Of a stretch of 64,000 nt of DNA, positions 8,501 through 16,691 are shown one piece after another. The position numbers were made by a program, and so were the translations under genes. This DNA is from Stutzerimonas kunmingensis (lineage in GTDB: Bacteria > Pseudomonadota > Gammaproteobacteria > Pseudomonadales > Pseudomonadaceae), in contig NZ_PISM01000014.1 of the NCBI RefSeq assembly GCF_002929225.1, positions 248,001 through 312,000 of the forward strand, in the 5' to 3' direction. Under the pieces are notes generated by a model, which saw only the letters and a program-made list of their open reading frames with translations, was not told where the DNA came from and made no database searches. Numbering within the stretch: position 1 is the stretch's first letter; the number at the start of each line of letters is the position of its first letter.

Positions 8501-8804
8501 CCGTCCCGAAATGGCCTGGCTCGCCACATGGCTCCAGGAGAATTACCCGATCCTGTATGCGGCAGGCCTGTCCGCTGCCATCGCCGGCTCGCGGCTGATG
8601 CTTGGCGGCGGATCGCTGCGCCGCATCGCCATCGAGTCAGTCGTCTGCGGCTTGATCACCCTGGCTGCCAGCAATGGTCTGGCGCTGTTTGGCATTCCGC
8701 AGGAATACGCCCCGTTCTTTGGCGGCATCATCGGCCTGATCGGCGCAGAGGGCGTTCGCGCCGGAGCCAAGCGCCTGTTCGAGCGTAAGGTGGAAAGCGT
8801 ATGA
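8493..8804 (+). CDS. Phage holin
   Basis: About 103 residues. A short charged N-terminus (MHDRPEMAWLATW) is followed by three hydrophobic stretches (ILYAAGLSAAIAG, SVVCGLITLAASNGLALFG, FFGGIIGLIGAEGV) and a basic tail (RAGAKRLFERK), the class I holin layout. An alternative in-frame ATG at 8484 adds three residues and cannot be excluded. It occupies the P2 gpY slot directly before the endolysin, overlapping it by 4 bp. Confidence 0.8.
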   Translation: MHDRPEMAWLATWLQENYPILYAAGLSAAIAGSRLMLGGGSLRRIAIESVVCGLITLAASNGLALFGIPQEYAPFFGGIIGLIGAEGVRAGAKRLFERKVESV

Positions 8805-9616
8805 GCGAACTCCTGATCATCGGCTCGCGCGGCCTCGCCGTGCGCAACCTGCAGGCCTCACTCACGCTGGCCGGCTTCGCTGTCGCGGTCGACGGCGACT
8901 TCGGCGAGCAGACCGAGCGCGCCGTGGCCGCCTACCAGCGCAAGGTCGGCCTGGTGGACGATGGCGTCGCGGGGCCGAAGACGCTGGCGGCAATCCACGG
9001 CTACGACACCTCCCGCTACCTCAAACGGCAGGACCTCCAGCAGGCCGCCGACCGCCTCGGCGTACCGCTGGCCAGCGTCATGGCCGTCAACCAGGTGGAA
9101 AGCCGCGGCGAGGGCTTCGCCAGCAACGGCCGCCCGGTGATCCTGTTCGAGCGGCACGTGATGTTCGAGCGGCTGCAGGCCCATGGCGTCAGCGCCGCAC
9201 AGGCGGACGCACTGGCCGCCAAGCATCCCGCCCTGGTCAACCGCAAGTCCGGCGGCTACATCGGCGGTACCGCCGAGCATCAGCGCCTCGCCCAGGCACA
9301 GCAGATCCACGCGGCTGCCGCGCTGGAGTCCGCCAGCTGGGGCCTGTTCCAGATCATGGGCTACCACTGGCAGCGCCTCGGCTACCTGGATGCCCAGCAC
9401 TTCGCGGACACCATGGCCTTGAGCGAGGCCGCCCAGCTCGACGCCTTCGTGTCGTTCATCGAAACAGACCCCGCGCTGCACAAGGCACTCAAGGGTAAGA
9501 AGTGGGCCGAGTTCGCCCGCCGCTACAACGGCCCGAACTACACCCGCAACCTCTACGACGTGAAGCTCGCCCGGGCCTTCGCCCAGTTCGCCGGCGAGCA
9601 GGAGCAAGCCGCATGA
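8801..9616 (+). CDS. Endolysin: peptidoglycan-binding domain plus N-acetylmuramidase
   Basis: 271 residues. Positions 1-70 form a PG_binding_1 domain (GSRGLAVRNLQASLTLAG, then VDGDFGEQTERAV). Residues about 80-265 are an N-acetylmuramidase domain (DUF3380 type): E95 in NQVESRGEGF is the likely acid, with FERHVMFERL and SWGLFQIMGYHW following. There is no signal peptide, so release depends on the holin encoded just upstream. It stands in the P2 gpK position but is a different enzyme family with a binding domain. Confidence 0.92.
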   Translation: MSELLIIGSRGLAVRNLQASLTLAGFAVAVDGDFGEQTERAVAAYQRKVGLVDDGVAGPKTLAAIHGYDTSRYLKRQDLQQAADRLGVPLASVMAVNQVESRGEGFASNGRPVILFERHVMFERLQAHGVSAAQADALAAKHPALVNRKSGGYIGGTAEHQRLAQAQQIHAAAALESASWGLFQIMGYHWQRLGYLDAQHFADTMALSEAAQLDAFVSFIETDPALHKALKGKKWAEFARRYNGPNYTRNLYDVKLARAFAQFAGEQEQAA

Positions 9617-9819
9617 TCACAAAAGACCAAGTACGCAAGCTGAGCCCGCGGGATGGCGATGTGTTCGTAGTGCCGCAAAACACCTCGGACGAGGATGCCA
9701 AAGCATTGGTAGATGCCGTGAGAGCAGCCGTTCCGGACATCAAAGCGATTTTGATTCGTGGCGACCTGGAGCAGCTGGACGAAGCTGCCATGAACGCCGC
9801 CGGCTGGTACCGAAAATGA
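9613..9819 (+). CDS. Small lysis-region protein of unknown function
   Basis: 68 residues beginning MITKDQVRKLSPRDGD. ATG overlaps the endolysin stop (ATGA) and its end overlaps the spanin start by 4 bp, so it is translationally coupled on both sides. Pattern: short alpha/beta with DVFVVPQNTSDEDAK and IKAILIRGDLEQLDE. I do not recognise a named family; such genes recur in Pseudomonas P2-like lysis modules. Confidence 0.75.
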   Translation: MITKDQVRKLSPRDGDVFVVPQNTSDEDAKALVDAVRAAVPDIKAILIRGDLEQLDEAAMNAAGWYRK

Positions 9820-10259
9820 CCAACGCCCGCCAGCTGCTCTACGGCCTCGCGCTAGTCGGCGCGCTCTGCCTGCTGATCTGGATGCAGCAACAGCGCATCG
9901 ACACCGCGCAGGCGCAGGCCGATCTAGCAAGCGAGCGCCTGCAAACCGCCCAGCAGCGCAACGCCAACCAAGCCGCCACCATCACCCGCCTCACCGGCGA
10001 AGTGGCAGCGCAGCGCCTCGACCAGATCGCCCTGCAGCAAACGCTCAGCGACCTACGCGAGGCCCACGCCACCGATCAGCTCAAGAAGAAGGAACGCCGC
10101 CGTGAAGACCCAACCCATGCGACTTGGGCTGCTCAGCCTCTGCCTGTTGCTGCTCGCCGCCTGCACCAACGTCCCGCCATTACCGGAGCCGCAGGTTACC
10201 GTCAGTGGTTGTCCGGTCGTGACGCGCTGCACGCTGGATCCGGCAGCGCCGGCCAGTAA
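9816..10259 (+). CDS. lysB: Inner-membrane spanin (Rz/LysB-like)
   Basis: 147 residues. An N-terminal transmembrane anchor (LLYGLALVGALCLLIWM) is followed by a long periplasmic coiled coil (residues about 25-90) and a proline-rich tail. It pairs with the outer-membrane spanin encoded in another frame from 10102 to fuse the membranes in the last step of lysis. The C-terminal 50 residues are encoded by DNA shared with the partner. Confidence 0.85.
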   Translation: MTNARQLLYGLALVGALCLLIWMQQQRIDTAQAQADLASERLQTAQQRNANQAATITRLTGEVAAQRLDQIALQQTLSDLREAHATDQLKKKERRREDPTHATWAAQPLPVAARRLHQRPAITGAAGYRQWLSGRDALHAGSGSAGQ

Positions 10260-10365
10260 CGGCGAACTCAGCGACGACAGCGACTACCTGATGGCCGCCT
10301 GGGGCGAATGCGCCGCCAAGGTCGACCTGGTGGTGGACCACAACGCGCGCAGCACCCAGCCATGA
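10102..10365 (+). CDS. lysC: Outer-membrane lipoprotein spanin (Rz1/LysC-like)
   Basis: 87 residues from a GTG start with AAGGA upstream. A lipoprotein signal (LLSLCLLLLAAC) ends in a lipobox cysteine at residue 21, followed by proline-rich PPLPEP. It overlaps the inner-membrane spanin by 158 bp in a different frame, the usual Rz/Rz1 arrangement. Two further cysteines (GCPVVTRC) may form a disulfide. Confidence 0.88.
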   Translation: MKTQPMRLGLLSLCLLLLAACTNVPPLPEPQVTVSGCPVVTRCTLDPAAPASNGELSDDSDYLMAAWGECAAKVDLVVDHNARSTQP

Positions 10366-10847
10366 ACAAGCCCGAATCCCTGCGCGCCCACCTGCTGGCC
10401 GCCATCCCCGAGCTCAAGCGCAACCCCGACCGCCTGCTGGTGTTCATCGACAACGGCAGCCTGCGCAGCACCGCCGCGCCCGGCCTGTCGTTTGAATACA
10501 GCTACACGCTCAACCTGATCCTGACCGACTTCGCCGGCCACCCGGATGCTGTCGCCGTCCCGCTGTTCGCCTGGGTGCTGGTCAATCAGCGCGAGCTGAT
10601 GGAGAACCAGGAGCGGGGCAGGGACGCCATCAAGTTCGAGGCCGACATCCTCGACAACAGCAAGGTCGACCTCTCCATCACCCTGCCACTCACCGAGCGC
10701 GTGATCGTCAAGCGCCAGGCCGATGGCACCCTGCAGGTCAGCCACCCGGCCGAGCCGGTGGTCGATGACGAACTATTCCTGGTGCCGGCGATGCGCGTCG
10801 AAACGCCGGACGGCGAGCTGCTCGCGGATTGGGGCGGCAATGGCTGA
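10362..10847 (+). CDS. R: Tail completion protein R
   Basis: 161 residues from MNKPESLRAHLL; ATG overlaps the spanin stop. P2 gpR is 155. It acts with gpS at the head-proximal end of the tail. FEYSYTLNLILTDFAGHPDAV is family-typical. An in-frame ATG at 10308 is not used because it lies inside the spanin gene without a ribosome site. Confidence 0.92.
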   Translation: MNKPESLRAHLLAAIPELKRNPDRLLVFIDNGSLRSTAAPGLSFEYSYTLNLILTDFAGHPDAVAVPLFAWVLVNQRELMENQERGRDAIKFEADILDNSKVDLSITLPLTERVIVKRQADGTLQVSHPAEPVVDDELFLVPAMRVETPDGELLADWGGNG

Positions 10848-11301
10848 CGACCTGCGCGCCCTCGAGGACTGGGCCGGCGCGCTGCTCGCCCAGCTGCAGC
10901 CGGCCGAGCGGCGCAAGGTCACCGGCGCCATCGCCCGCGACCTGCGCCGCAGCCAGCAGCAGCGCATCGCTGCCCAGCGCAACGCCGACGGCACACCGTT
11001 TGCCCCGCGCAAACCCCGGCAGGAGCTACGCGCCAAGGCCGGGCGCATCAAGCGCAAGCGGCAGATGTTCAGCAAGCTGCGCACCGCCCGCTACCTGCGC
11101 CTGCAGAGCGACGCCAGCACCATCGCCATCGGCTTCGCCGGTCGTGTCTCGCGCCTGGCGCGCATCCACCAGTACGGATTGCGCGACAAGCCCGCCCGCA
11201 ACGCGGCGGATATCCAGTACGCCAAGCGGGAGCTGCTCGGCTTTACCGACGCGGATGTCGAGCTGATCCGCGACCGCCTGCTCGAGCACTTGGTGCGCTA
11301 A
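10840..11301 (+). CDS. S: Tail completion protein S (virion morphogenesis)
   Basis: 153 residues (P2 gpS is 150), starting MADDLRALEDWAGALL and overlapping R by 8 bp. Basic central part (QELRAKAGRIKRKRQMFSKLR). IGFAGRVSRLARIHQYG is a hallmark of the phage virion morphogenesis family. Last gene before the V promoter region. Confidence 0.92.
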   Translation: MADDLRALEDWAGALLAQLQPAERRKVTGAIARDLRRSQQQRIAAQRNADGTPFAPRKPRQELRAKAGRIKRKRQMFSKLRTARYLRLQSDASTIAIGFAGRVSRLARIHQYGLRDKPARNAADIQYAKRELLGFTDADVELIRDRLLEHLVR

Positions 11302-11304
11302 CCC

Positions 11305-11323
11305 TGTAACGCCCGCCGCTACA
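11305..11323. promoter_or_regulatory. Ogr-type late activator site before V
   Basis: TGTAACGCCCGCCGCTACA lies just after the S stop and 46 bp before the V start. It has the same TGTA-N11-TACA form as the sites at 4583 and 16591. It marks the baseplate/fibre operon V-W-J-I-H. Confidence 0.75.
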
Positions 11324-11369
11324 CGGCCCGGCCAATGCACCCCGCGCGCGCGAACGCCAGCATGGGGCC

Positions 11370-11903
11370 ATGAATATCACCGACCTCCTGCGCCGCCTCG
11401 AAAACCTGATCCGCCTCGGCACCATCGCCGCGGTGGACCATCAGGCTGCGCGCTGCACCGTCAGCACCGGAGGGCTCAGCGTGCCGAACCTGCCGTGGCT
11501 CGCCCTGCGCGCGGGTGACAGCAGCGACTGGGACCCGCCCACGGTCGGCGAGCAATGCATTCTCTTTAGCCCCAGCGGCGAACCGGCCCAGGGCATCGCC
11601 CTGGTCGGCCTCTACTCACAGCAACGTCCGGCCCCGGCGAACAGCGCCAACGTGCGCCGCCGGAAATACCCTGACGGGGCTGTGATCGATTACGACCACG
11701 CCACACACACGCTCACCGCCACGCTGCCTGATGGTGGCAAGGCGCGGATCACCGCGCCGGCTGGCGTGGCCATCATCGGCGACGTGGATATCACCGGCAC
11801 CGTGACTGTCAGCGCAGACGTGGTCGCATCCGGCATCAGCCTGGTGACCCACAAGCATGGCGGCGTGCAAACCGGCTCCGGTACCACGGCGGTGCCGAAA
11901 TGA
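11370..11903 (+). CDS. V: Baseplate spike protein (gpV family)
   Basis: 177 residues (P2 gpV is 211). It forms the membrane-piercing trimeric spike. An N-terminal OB-type region (residues 10-95) is followed by a short beta-helix (ADVVASGISL) ending in the H-K-H of VTHKHGGVQTG near the C-terminus. That matches the HxH iron site at the P2 spike tip. Confidence 0.93.
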   Translation: MNITDLLRRLENLIRLGTIAAVDHQAARCTVSTGGLSVPNLPWLALRAGDSSDWDPPTVGEQCILFSPSGEPAQGIALVGLYSQQRPAPANSANVRRRKYPDGAVIDYDHATHTLTATLPDGGKARITAPAGVAIIGDVDITGTVTVSADVVASGISLVTHKHGGVQTGSGTTAVPK

Positions 11904-12253
11904 TCGGCATGTCTGCTGCGACCGGTCGTGCCATCGATGGCAACGCCCACCTTGCCCAGTCGATCGCCGACATCCTCACCACGCCCATCGGCTCGCGGGT
12001 CATGCGCCGCGAATACGGCAGCCAGCTGCCTGACCTGATCGACTGGCCCACCAACGACGCCACCCGCCTGCAGGCCTACGCCGCCACAGCCATGGCGCTG
12101 CTGCGCTGGGAGCCGCGCATCCGTCTGAGCCGGGTGCAGTTGTTCCTGGGCGAGCAGCCCGGGCAGGTCGTGCTCGACATCGAGGGCAGCCGCGCCGACG
12201 TCAACGAGCCGCTCAGCCTGCGCATTCCCCTGCGTCTCGGAGCCATCACATGA
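11900..12253 (+). CDS. W: Baseplate assembly protein W (gp25-like)
   Basis: 117 residues (P2 gpW is 115). A T4 gp25-like wedge protein; LAQSIADILTTPIGSRVMRREYG is the family signature. Four-base overlap with V and with J. Confidence 0.95.
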   Translation: MIGMSAATGRAIDGNAHLAQSIADILTTPIGSRVMRREYGSQLPDLIDWPTNDATRLQAYAATAMALLRWEPRIRLSRVQLFLGEQPGQVVLDIEGSRADVNEPLSLRIPLRLGAIT

Positions 12254-13146
12254 GCCAGTTCACCGCCATCAACCTCGCCCAGGTGGCCCCGCCGGATGTG
12301 ATCGAGCCGCTCGACTTCGAGCAGATCCTCGCCGCCATGCTGGCCGATCTGCTCGAACGCGCGCCCGAGCTGGATGCCCAGGTCGAGTCGGAACCGTTCA
12401 TGAAGGTGCTGGAGGTTTGCGCCTACCGCGAGCTGCAGCTGCGCGCCCGTATTAACGATGCCGCCCGGGCCGTCATGCTGCCGTATTCCACCGGCGCCGA
12501 CCTGGACAACCTCGGCTCCCTGTTCGGCGTCGAGCGTTTGCTCATCAGCCCCGCTGTACCAACTGCGGTTCCGCCGATTGCAGCCGTATACGAAAGCGAC
12601 AGCGACTTCCGCTACCGCATCCAGCTCTCGCTTGAAGGGTTGTCGACTGCAGGCCCCGAAGGCGCATACATTTTCCAAGCCCTCAGTGCGGACGGGCAGG
12701 TACTCGATGCCAGTGCCACCAGCCCATCGCCTGGGCAGGTCCTGATTACGGTGCTTTCGCGTTCCGGTACCGGAGTGCCGGACGCAGCGCTGCTTTCTAC
12801 CGTGCTGACCAAGCTGAGCGACGAAAGCGTACGGCCGCTCACGGACTACGTCCAGGTACAGGCCGCCGCCATCGCCCAGTACCAGGTCACCGCGACCCTG
12901 TACTTCTACGCCGGCCCGGACCGTGAGGTGATCATGGCGAACGCCCGCGCGGCGCTGGCGGCCTACACCAACGGCCAGCATCGTCTCGGGTTGGATGTCA
13001 CGCTTTCCGGCATTTATGCCGCGCTTCACCAACCGGGTGTGCAGCGCGTGGATCTGGCAAGTCCGGCAGCCAACCTAGTGGTCAACCGCCAGTCCGCCTC
13101 CTACTGCACCGCCATCACCCTCACAGATGGTGGCCTCGATGAGTGA
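12250..13146 (+). CDS. J: Baseplate assembly protein J
   Basis: 298 residues (P2 gpJ is 302). The wedge protein at the baseplate edge holds the fibres. DLDNLGSLFGVERL and FRYRIQLSLEGLSTAGPEGAYIF-type segments are conserved in the family. The C-terminus overlaps the I gene by 8 bp. Confidence 0.95.
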   Translation: MSQFTAINLAQVAPPDVIEPLDFEQILAAMLADLLERAPELDAQVESEPFMKVLEVCAYRELQLRARINDAARAVMLPYSTGADLDNLGSLFGVERLLISPAVPTAVPPIAAVYESDSDFRYRIQLSLEGLSTAGPEGAYIFQALSADGQVLDASATSPSPGQVLITVLSRSGTGVPDAALLSTVLTKLSDESVRPLTDYVQVQAAAIAQYQVTATLYFYAGPDREVIMANARAALAAYTNGQHRLGLDVTLSGIYAALHQPGVQRVDLASPAANLVVNRQSASYCTAITLTDGGLDE

Positions 13147-13687
13147 CCAGCCGAGCCTACTGCCGCCTAACGCATCACCGCTTGAGCGAAAGCTGGAGCA
13201 GGCCACGCTGCGTCTCGGCACCATGGCGGTGCCGCTGCGCGAGCTCTGGAACCCCGAGACCTGCCCGGCGCGCCTGTTGCCGTGGCTCGCCTGGACGCTC
13301 TCGCTCGACAGCTGGCAGCCCTACTGGCCGGAGGCAGTCAAGCGCGAGCGGATTCGTGCCGCAGTGGACATCCAGCGCCGCAAGGGCACCGCCAAGAGCG
13401 TGCGGGATGTTGTGCGCAGCTTCGGCAGTTCCTTGGCCCTGCGCGAGTGGTGGCAGACCGAGCCAATGGGCGCTCCGCACACCTTTGAGGTCGTGCTCAC
13501 GCTTGGCGCTAGCGTCCCCAATACCGCCGCCTACCAGCAGGACATCATCAAGGAGATCGAGCGCACCAAGCCGGTGCGCTCGCATTTCACGCTCACGCTC
13601 GGCCTGGCAGCCACTGGAGGCCTCGGCCTGCAGGGCGCCGCTCGGCCAGTCATCTACCGTCGCCTGCAATGCACTGAGGCCCCGTAA
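13139..13687 (+). CDS. I: Tail protein I
   Basis: 182 residues (P2 gpI is 176), starting MSDQPSLLPPNASPLERKLE inside the end of J. CPARLLPWLAWTLSLDSW and RRKGTAKSVRDVVRSFG are typical of the gpI/TIGR01634 group. It links the baseplate to the fibre encoded next. Confidence 0.94.
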   Translation: MSDQPSLLPPNASPLERKLEQATLRLGTMAVPLRELWNPETCPARLLPWLAWTLSLDSWQPYWPEAVKRERIRAAVDIQRRKGTAKSVRDVVRSFGSSLALREWWQTEPMGAPHTFEVVLTLGASVPNTAAYQQDIIKEIERTKPVRSHFTLTLGLAATGGLGLQGAARPVIYRRLQCTEAP

Positions 13688-15852
13688 TGGCACTACCTAT
13701 CACCATCACCGATGCCGGCCGCGCCGAGATCATCAACGCCCAGAACACCGGTACCGGCCCTGTCACCATCACCGAAATCGGCTTCGGTACGGGCCAGTAC
13801 TCGCCGCTGAAAACACACACCGCGCTGCAGACGCAGGTCAAGCGAGTAGGGTCGGTCGCGGGGCAGGCGGTGGCCGCCGATACCATCCACGTCATGGCGC
13901 TGGACGAAAGCTCGGATGCCTACAACGTTGGCGAGTTCGGCCTGTTCAGCGACAAGGGCACGCTCATTGCCGTCTATTCACAGCCGGCGGCCTCGGGTTG
14001 GATTATTCAGAAAGCAGGGCCCAGCACCTTGCTGCTGGCCACCGATATCATCCTGGAGAGCCTGGACGCCACCAGCATCACATTCGGCGATATCAGCTTC
14101 ATCAACCCTCCCGCGACGACCACCACCCAGGGCGTGGTGGAGCTGGCGACCCCAGAAGAGACCCAGACGGGCTTGGATGGCGCCCGCGCCGTCACGCCCG
14201 CCGGGCTTAAGAGCCTGACCGGCACCACCAGCCGTGCGGGATTGGTGCAGCTCAACAACACGCTGGCCAGTAGCAGTACCTCGCAGGCGCTAACTGCAGC
14301 CCAAGGCAAGGAGCTCCAAGATAAAAAGCAGCCCCTTGACCCAACGCTTACAGCGCTTGCTGCCCTGGTCACGGCAGCGAACAAGCTGATCTATGCCACG
14401 GGGATCGACACCTTCGGAACCACTGATCTATCGGCATTCGCGCGCACGCTGCTCGATGACCCGAACGCTGCGGCTGCCCTTGCGACCCTCGGCGCGGCGC
14501 CGATAGATAGTGCAGCATTGACCGGCAACCCGACCGCGCCTACCAGAGCGGCTTCCGATAACGGCGCCGGCATTGCGACCACGGCGTTCGTTCGAGCGGC
14601 CATGGGAATGTTCGGCTTCGGACAGAGCAAATCGCTGGGCAACGTTGACCTGAATACGGTGATCGAGAGCGGGTTCTATCGCGTAAACATGCCGACAAAC
14701 GGCCCTGCTGACTTCGCCTATTCCCCGATCTTGGTCATCAATGCGGACGATACCGTCGCGCAGGTTGCGATTAGCCACCAGACGGGCGATGCATGGATAA
14801 GGGGAGCGTATCCCAGTGGGTTCGGTTGGGGTGCGTGGAATCGCATCTGGACATCCCGCAACCTCACCAAACAGGAGGATGCAGCGGACTCAACTGTTGG
14901 TGCGGTTATGTCTGTAGGCGCGTTTGGGTTAGGCGGCGCCATCCTTAACTTAGATAGTCCAGATCTAAATGAGGACCGTCCTACGGGCTTCTATTACTGC
15001 AACTCACCTTTGAACGCACCTACAGCGTCCAACGGTTTTCTGCTGCATCAACGGTTCGTCGCAAGCGCATATGCAACGCAGACCTTTTGCCTTTTTGCGA
15101 ACCCGGTCCGTATCTACCAACGGACGCAGTTAGGTGCTGCATCATGGACAGCTTGGGTTGAGTACTTTCATTCCGGCAACGTGTCGACTTTTGTTCAACA
15201 ATTGCTTGATGACCCTGATGCGGTCACTGCTCGCGCTACGCTCGGAGCCAATAACGGATCGAACATCAACGCCGGCACAGTGCGCGCCGCATATCTCGAT
15301 AGTGCAGTTCGCGGAGCTAGCCAAGGGGCCGTGACCCAGGACCCCAATCAGGCCAGCGACCCGGTGATTGTGACGGACCATGCGAACACTCCTGCCGGTG
15401 GATGGTATTGGCATATCACTACGACCTATTACGCCGGAATTAGCAGTGGCAGCAACCGGGGCCAAATCGCTGTGTCATACAACCAGCCCACAACACAGGT
15501 GTGGGCGCGCAGCCATTATCAAGGTGTCTGGACCCCGTGGGTGCGGTGTGACTTGGGTGCGCGACCAGCTAACACCGCACTTCTTGCTGTAAATGGCTGG
15601 CACCGCGACGGCGATACCGGGCTCATCGAGCAGTGGGGTGAAGCCGTCGTACCGGCTGACGGAACATTAGCGATTACGTTCCCCGTGACCTTTCCAAATG
15701 CCTTCTTGCAAGGTCTGGCTACGTTGGGCAGCGTTTTCAATCCAGGACAGGATGCGGGTGCGGCATTGATCAATCCCACTCGGTACGGCGCGACGCTGTC
15801 TAACGGCACGCAGAGCGCGGCAACGCTTCGCTGGCGCGCAGTCGGTTACTAA
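13687..15852 (+). CDS. H: Tail fibre protein (gpH family)
   Basis: 721 residues. An N-terminal DUF3751-type attachment domain (residues 1-150, MALPITITDAGRAEIINAQN) joins the baseplate. The middle holds two repeated modules, LLDDPNAAAALATLGA near residue 260 and LLDDPDAVTARATLGA near residue 515. The C-terminal 80 residues (GLIEQWGEA to WRAVGY) resemble the gp53-like receptor-binding tip seen in R-pyocin and phage fibres. From about 14600 the DNA is visibly more AT-rich than the baseplate genes, which suggests exchange of the receptor-binding part. Confidence 0.92.
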   Translation: MALPITITDAGRAEIINAQNTGTGPVTITEIGFGTGQYSPLKTHTALQTQVKRVGSVAGQAVAADTIHVMALDESSDAYNVGEFGLFSDKGTLIAVYSQPAASGWIIQKAGPSTLLLATDIILESLDATSITFGDISFINPPATTTTQGVVELATPEETQTGLDGARAVTPAGLKSLTGTTSRAGLVQLNNTLASSSTSQALTAAQGKELQDKKQPLDPTLTALAALVTAANKLIYATGIDTFGTTDLSAFARTLLDDPNAAAALATLGAAPIDSAALTGNPTAPTRAASDNGAGIATTAFVRAAMGMFGFGQSKSLGNVDLNTVIESGFYRVNMPTNGPADFAYSPILVINADDTVAQVAISHQTGDAWIRGAYPSGFGWGAWNRIWTSRNLTKQEDAADSTVGAVMSVGAFGLGGAILNLDSPDLNEDRPTGFYYCNSPLNAPTASNGFLLHQRFVASAYATQTFCLFANPVRIYQRTQLGAASWTAWVEYFHSGNVSTFVQQLLDDPDAVTARATLGANNGSNINAGTVRAAYLDSAVRGASQGAVTQDPNQASDPVIVTDHANTPAGGWYWHITTTYYAGISSGSNRGQIAVSYNQPTTQVWARSHYQGVWTPWVRCDLGARPANTALLAVNGWHRDGDTGLIEQWGEAVVPADGTLAITFPVTFPNAFLQGLATLGSVFNPGQDAGAALINPTRYGATLSNGTQSAATLRWRAVGY

Positions 15853-15865
15853 CGTGAGGACCACC

Positions 15866-16537
15866 ATGTATTTCGACAAAGACACCTGTAGTTTCTTCAC
15901 CGATTCGATCCATGGGCCCAAACGCATAACCATTCCAGATGCGAACTGGCAGCCTGGCGATGCGCAAAGTGAGGCGGATCGGCCATTGGTTTGGGTTAAA
16001 AACCCTGAATGTCTTATTCCAGAGGGTGCGGTTGCAATCTCGGACGACCTTCATGCTTCGCTGCTTGCAGGACAAGCCGAGGGGAGACGCATCGTCGCGG
16101 ACGCGAATGGGCTGCCAGTGCTCAGCGGTCCTCTTCTTCCCTCACTTAATGAGCTACTGGCAAAGATTGATGGACAAGCTGACTCGGCGCGTTATGCGGT
16201 CGCCGCTGACCCGCTTCGGGCTGTGGAGTACGAACGAGCCGCTGCCGAAGCGGCCCAGTTTAAAGCCGCCGGCTACCCAGCCGACAACGTCCCACGCACC
16301 GTAGCCGCCTGGGCGATCAACGGCCGTACCGCGCAACAGGCAGCAGACAGCATCCTCGCCGAGGCCGCTGCCTACACCGAGGCGCTGTACCAGATCCGCG
16401 AAACCCGCCTGCAGGCCAAAGAGCTCGTCCGCCAGGCAATGGAAGCGGGCGACACGCAACAGGCTCAGGACCTTGCCGCCGAAACCATCGCCGCCATCCA
16501 GGCAGCAGTGGCCGGCGTGGGTAACGCCCAGGTCTGA
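15866..16537 (+). CDS. Tail fibre assembly chaperone-like protein
   Basis: 223 residues from ATG 15866, with GTGAGGA upstream (a GTG at 15854 is the alternative). It is placed directly after the fibre gene where P2 has the chaperone G. The N-terminus (MYFDKDTCSFFTDSIHGP) and a long helical C-terminal half (residues 110-220, rich in Ala/Glu) fit fibre-assembly partners. The family assignment rests partly on position. Confidence 0.75.
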   Translation: MYFDKDTCSFFTDSIHGPKRITIPDANWQPGDAQSEADRPLVWVKNPECLIPEGAVAISDDLHASLLAGQAEGRRIVADANGLPVLSGPLLPSLNELLAKIDGQADSARYAVAADPLRAVEYERAAAEAAQFKAAGYPADNVPRTVAAWAINGRTAQQAADSILAEAAAYTEALYQIRETRLQAKELVRQAMEAGDTQQAQDLAAETIAAIQAAVAGVGNAQV

Positions 16538-16556
16538 GCGATCCCGTTGGTTGATA

Positions 16557-16582
16557 AGCCCCGCTTCGGCGGGGTTTTTCGT
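16557..16582 (+). terminator. Terminator after the V-H operon
   Basis: A GCCCCGC/GCGGGG hairpin with a TTC loop is followed by TTTTTCGTTT, 20 bp after the chaperone stop. Confidence 0.88.
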
Positions 16583-16590
16583 TTCCGCGC

Positions 16591-16609
16591 TGTAGCAGCA
16601 ACCGCTACA
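16591..16609. promoter_or_regulatory. Ogr-type late activator site before FI
   Basis: TGTAGCAGCAACCGCTACA lies immediately after the terminator and 82 bp before sheath. It is the third copy of the TGTA-N11-TACA dyad and heads the FI-FII-E-T-U-D operon. Confidence 0.75.
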
Positions 16610-16691
16610 CAGCCCGCCGCGTGCGCCCCTTGCGCGCGCGCGTCACCCTCAAGGCTCACTGATCCGGCACTCGCCCAGGAGCCTCAACCCC

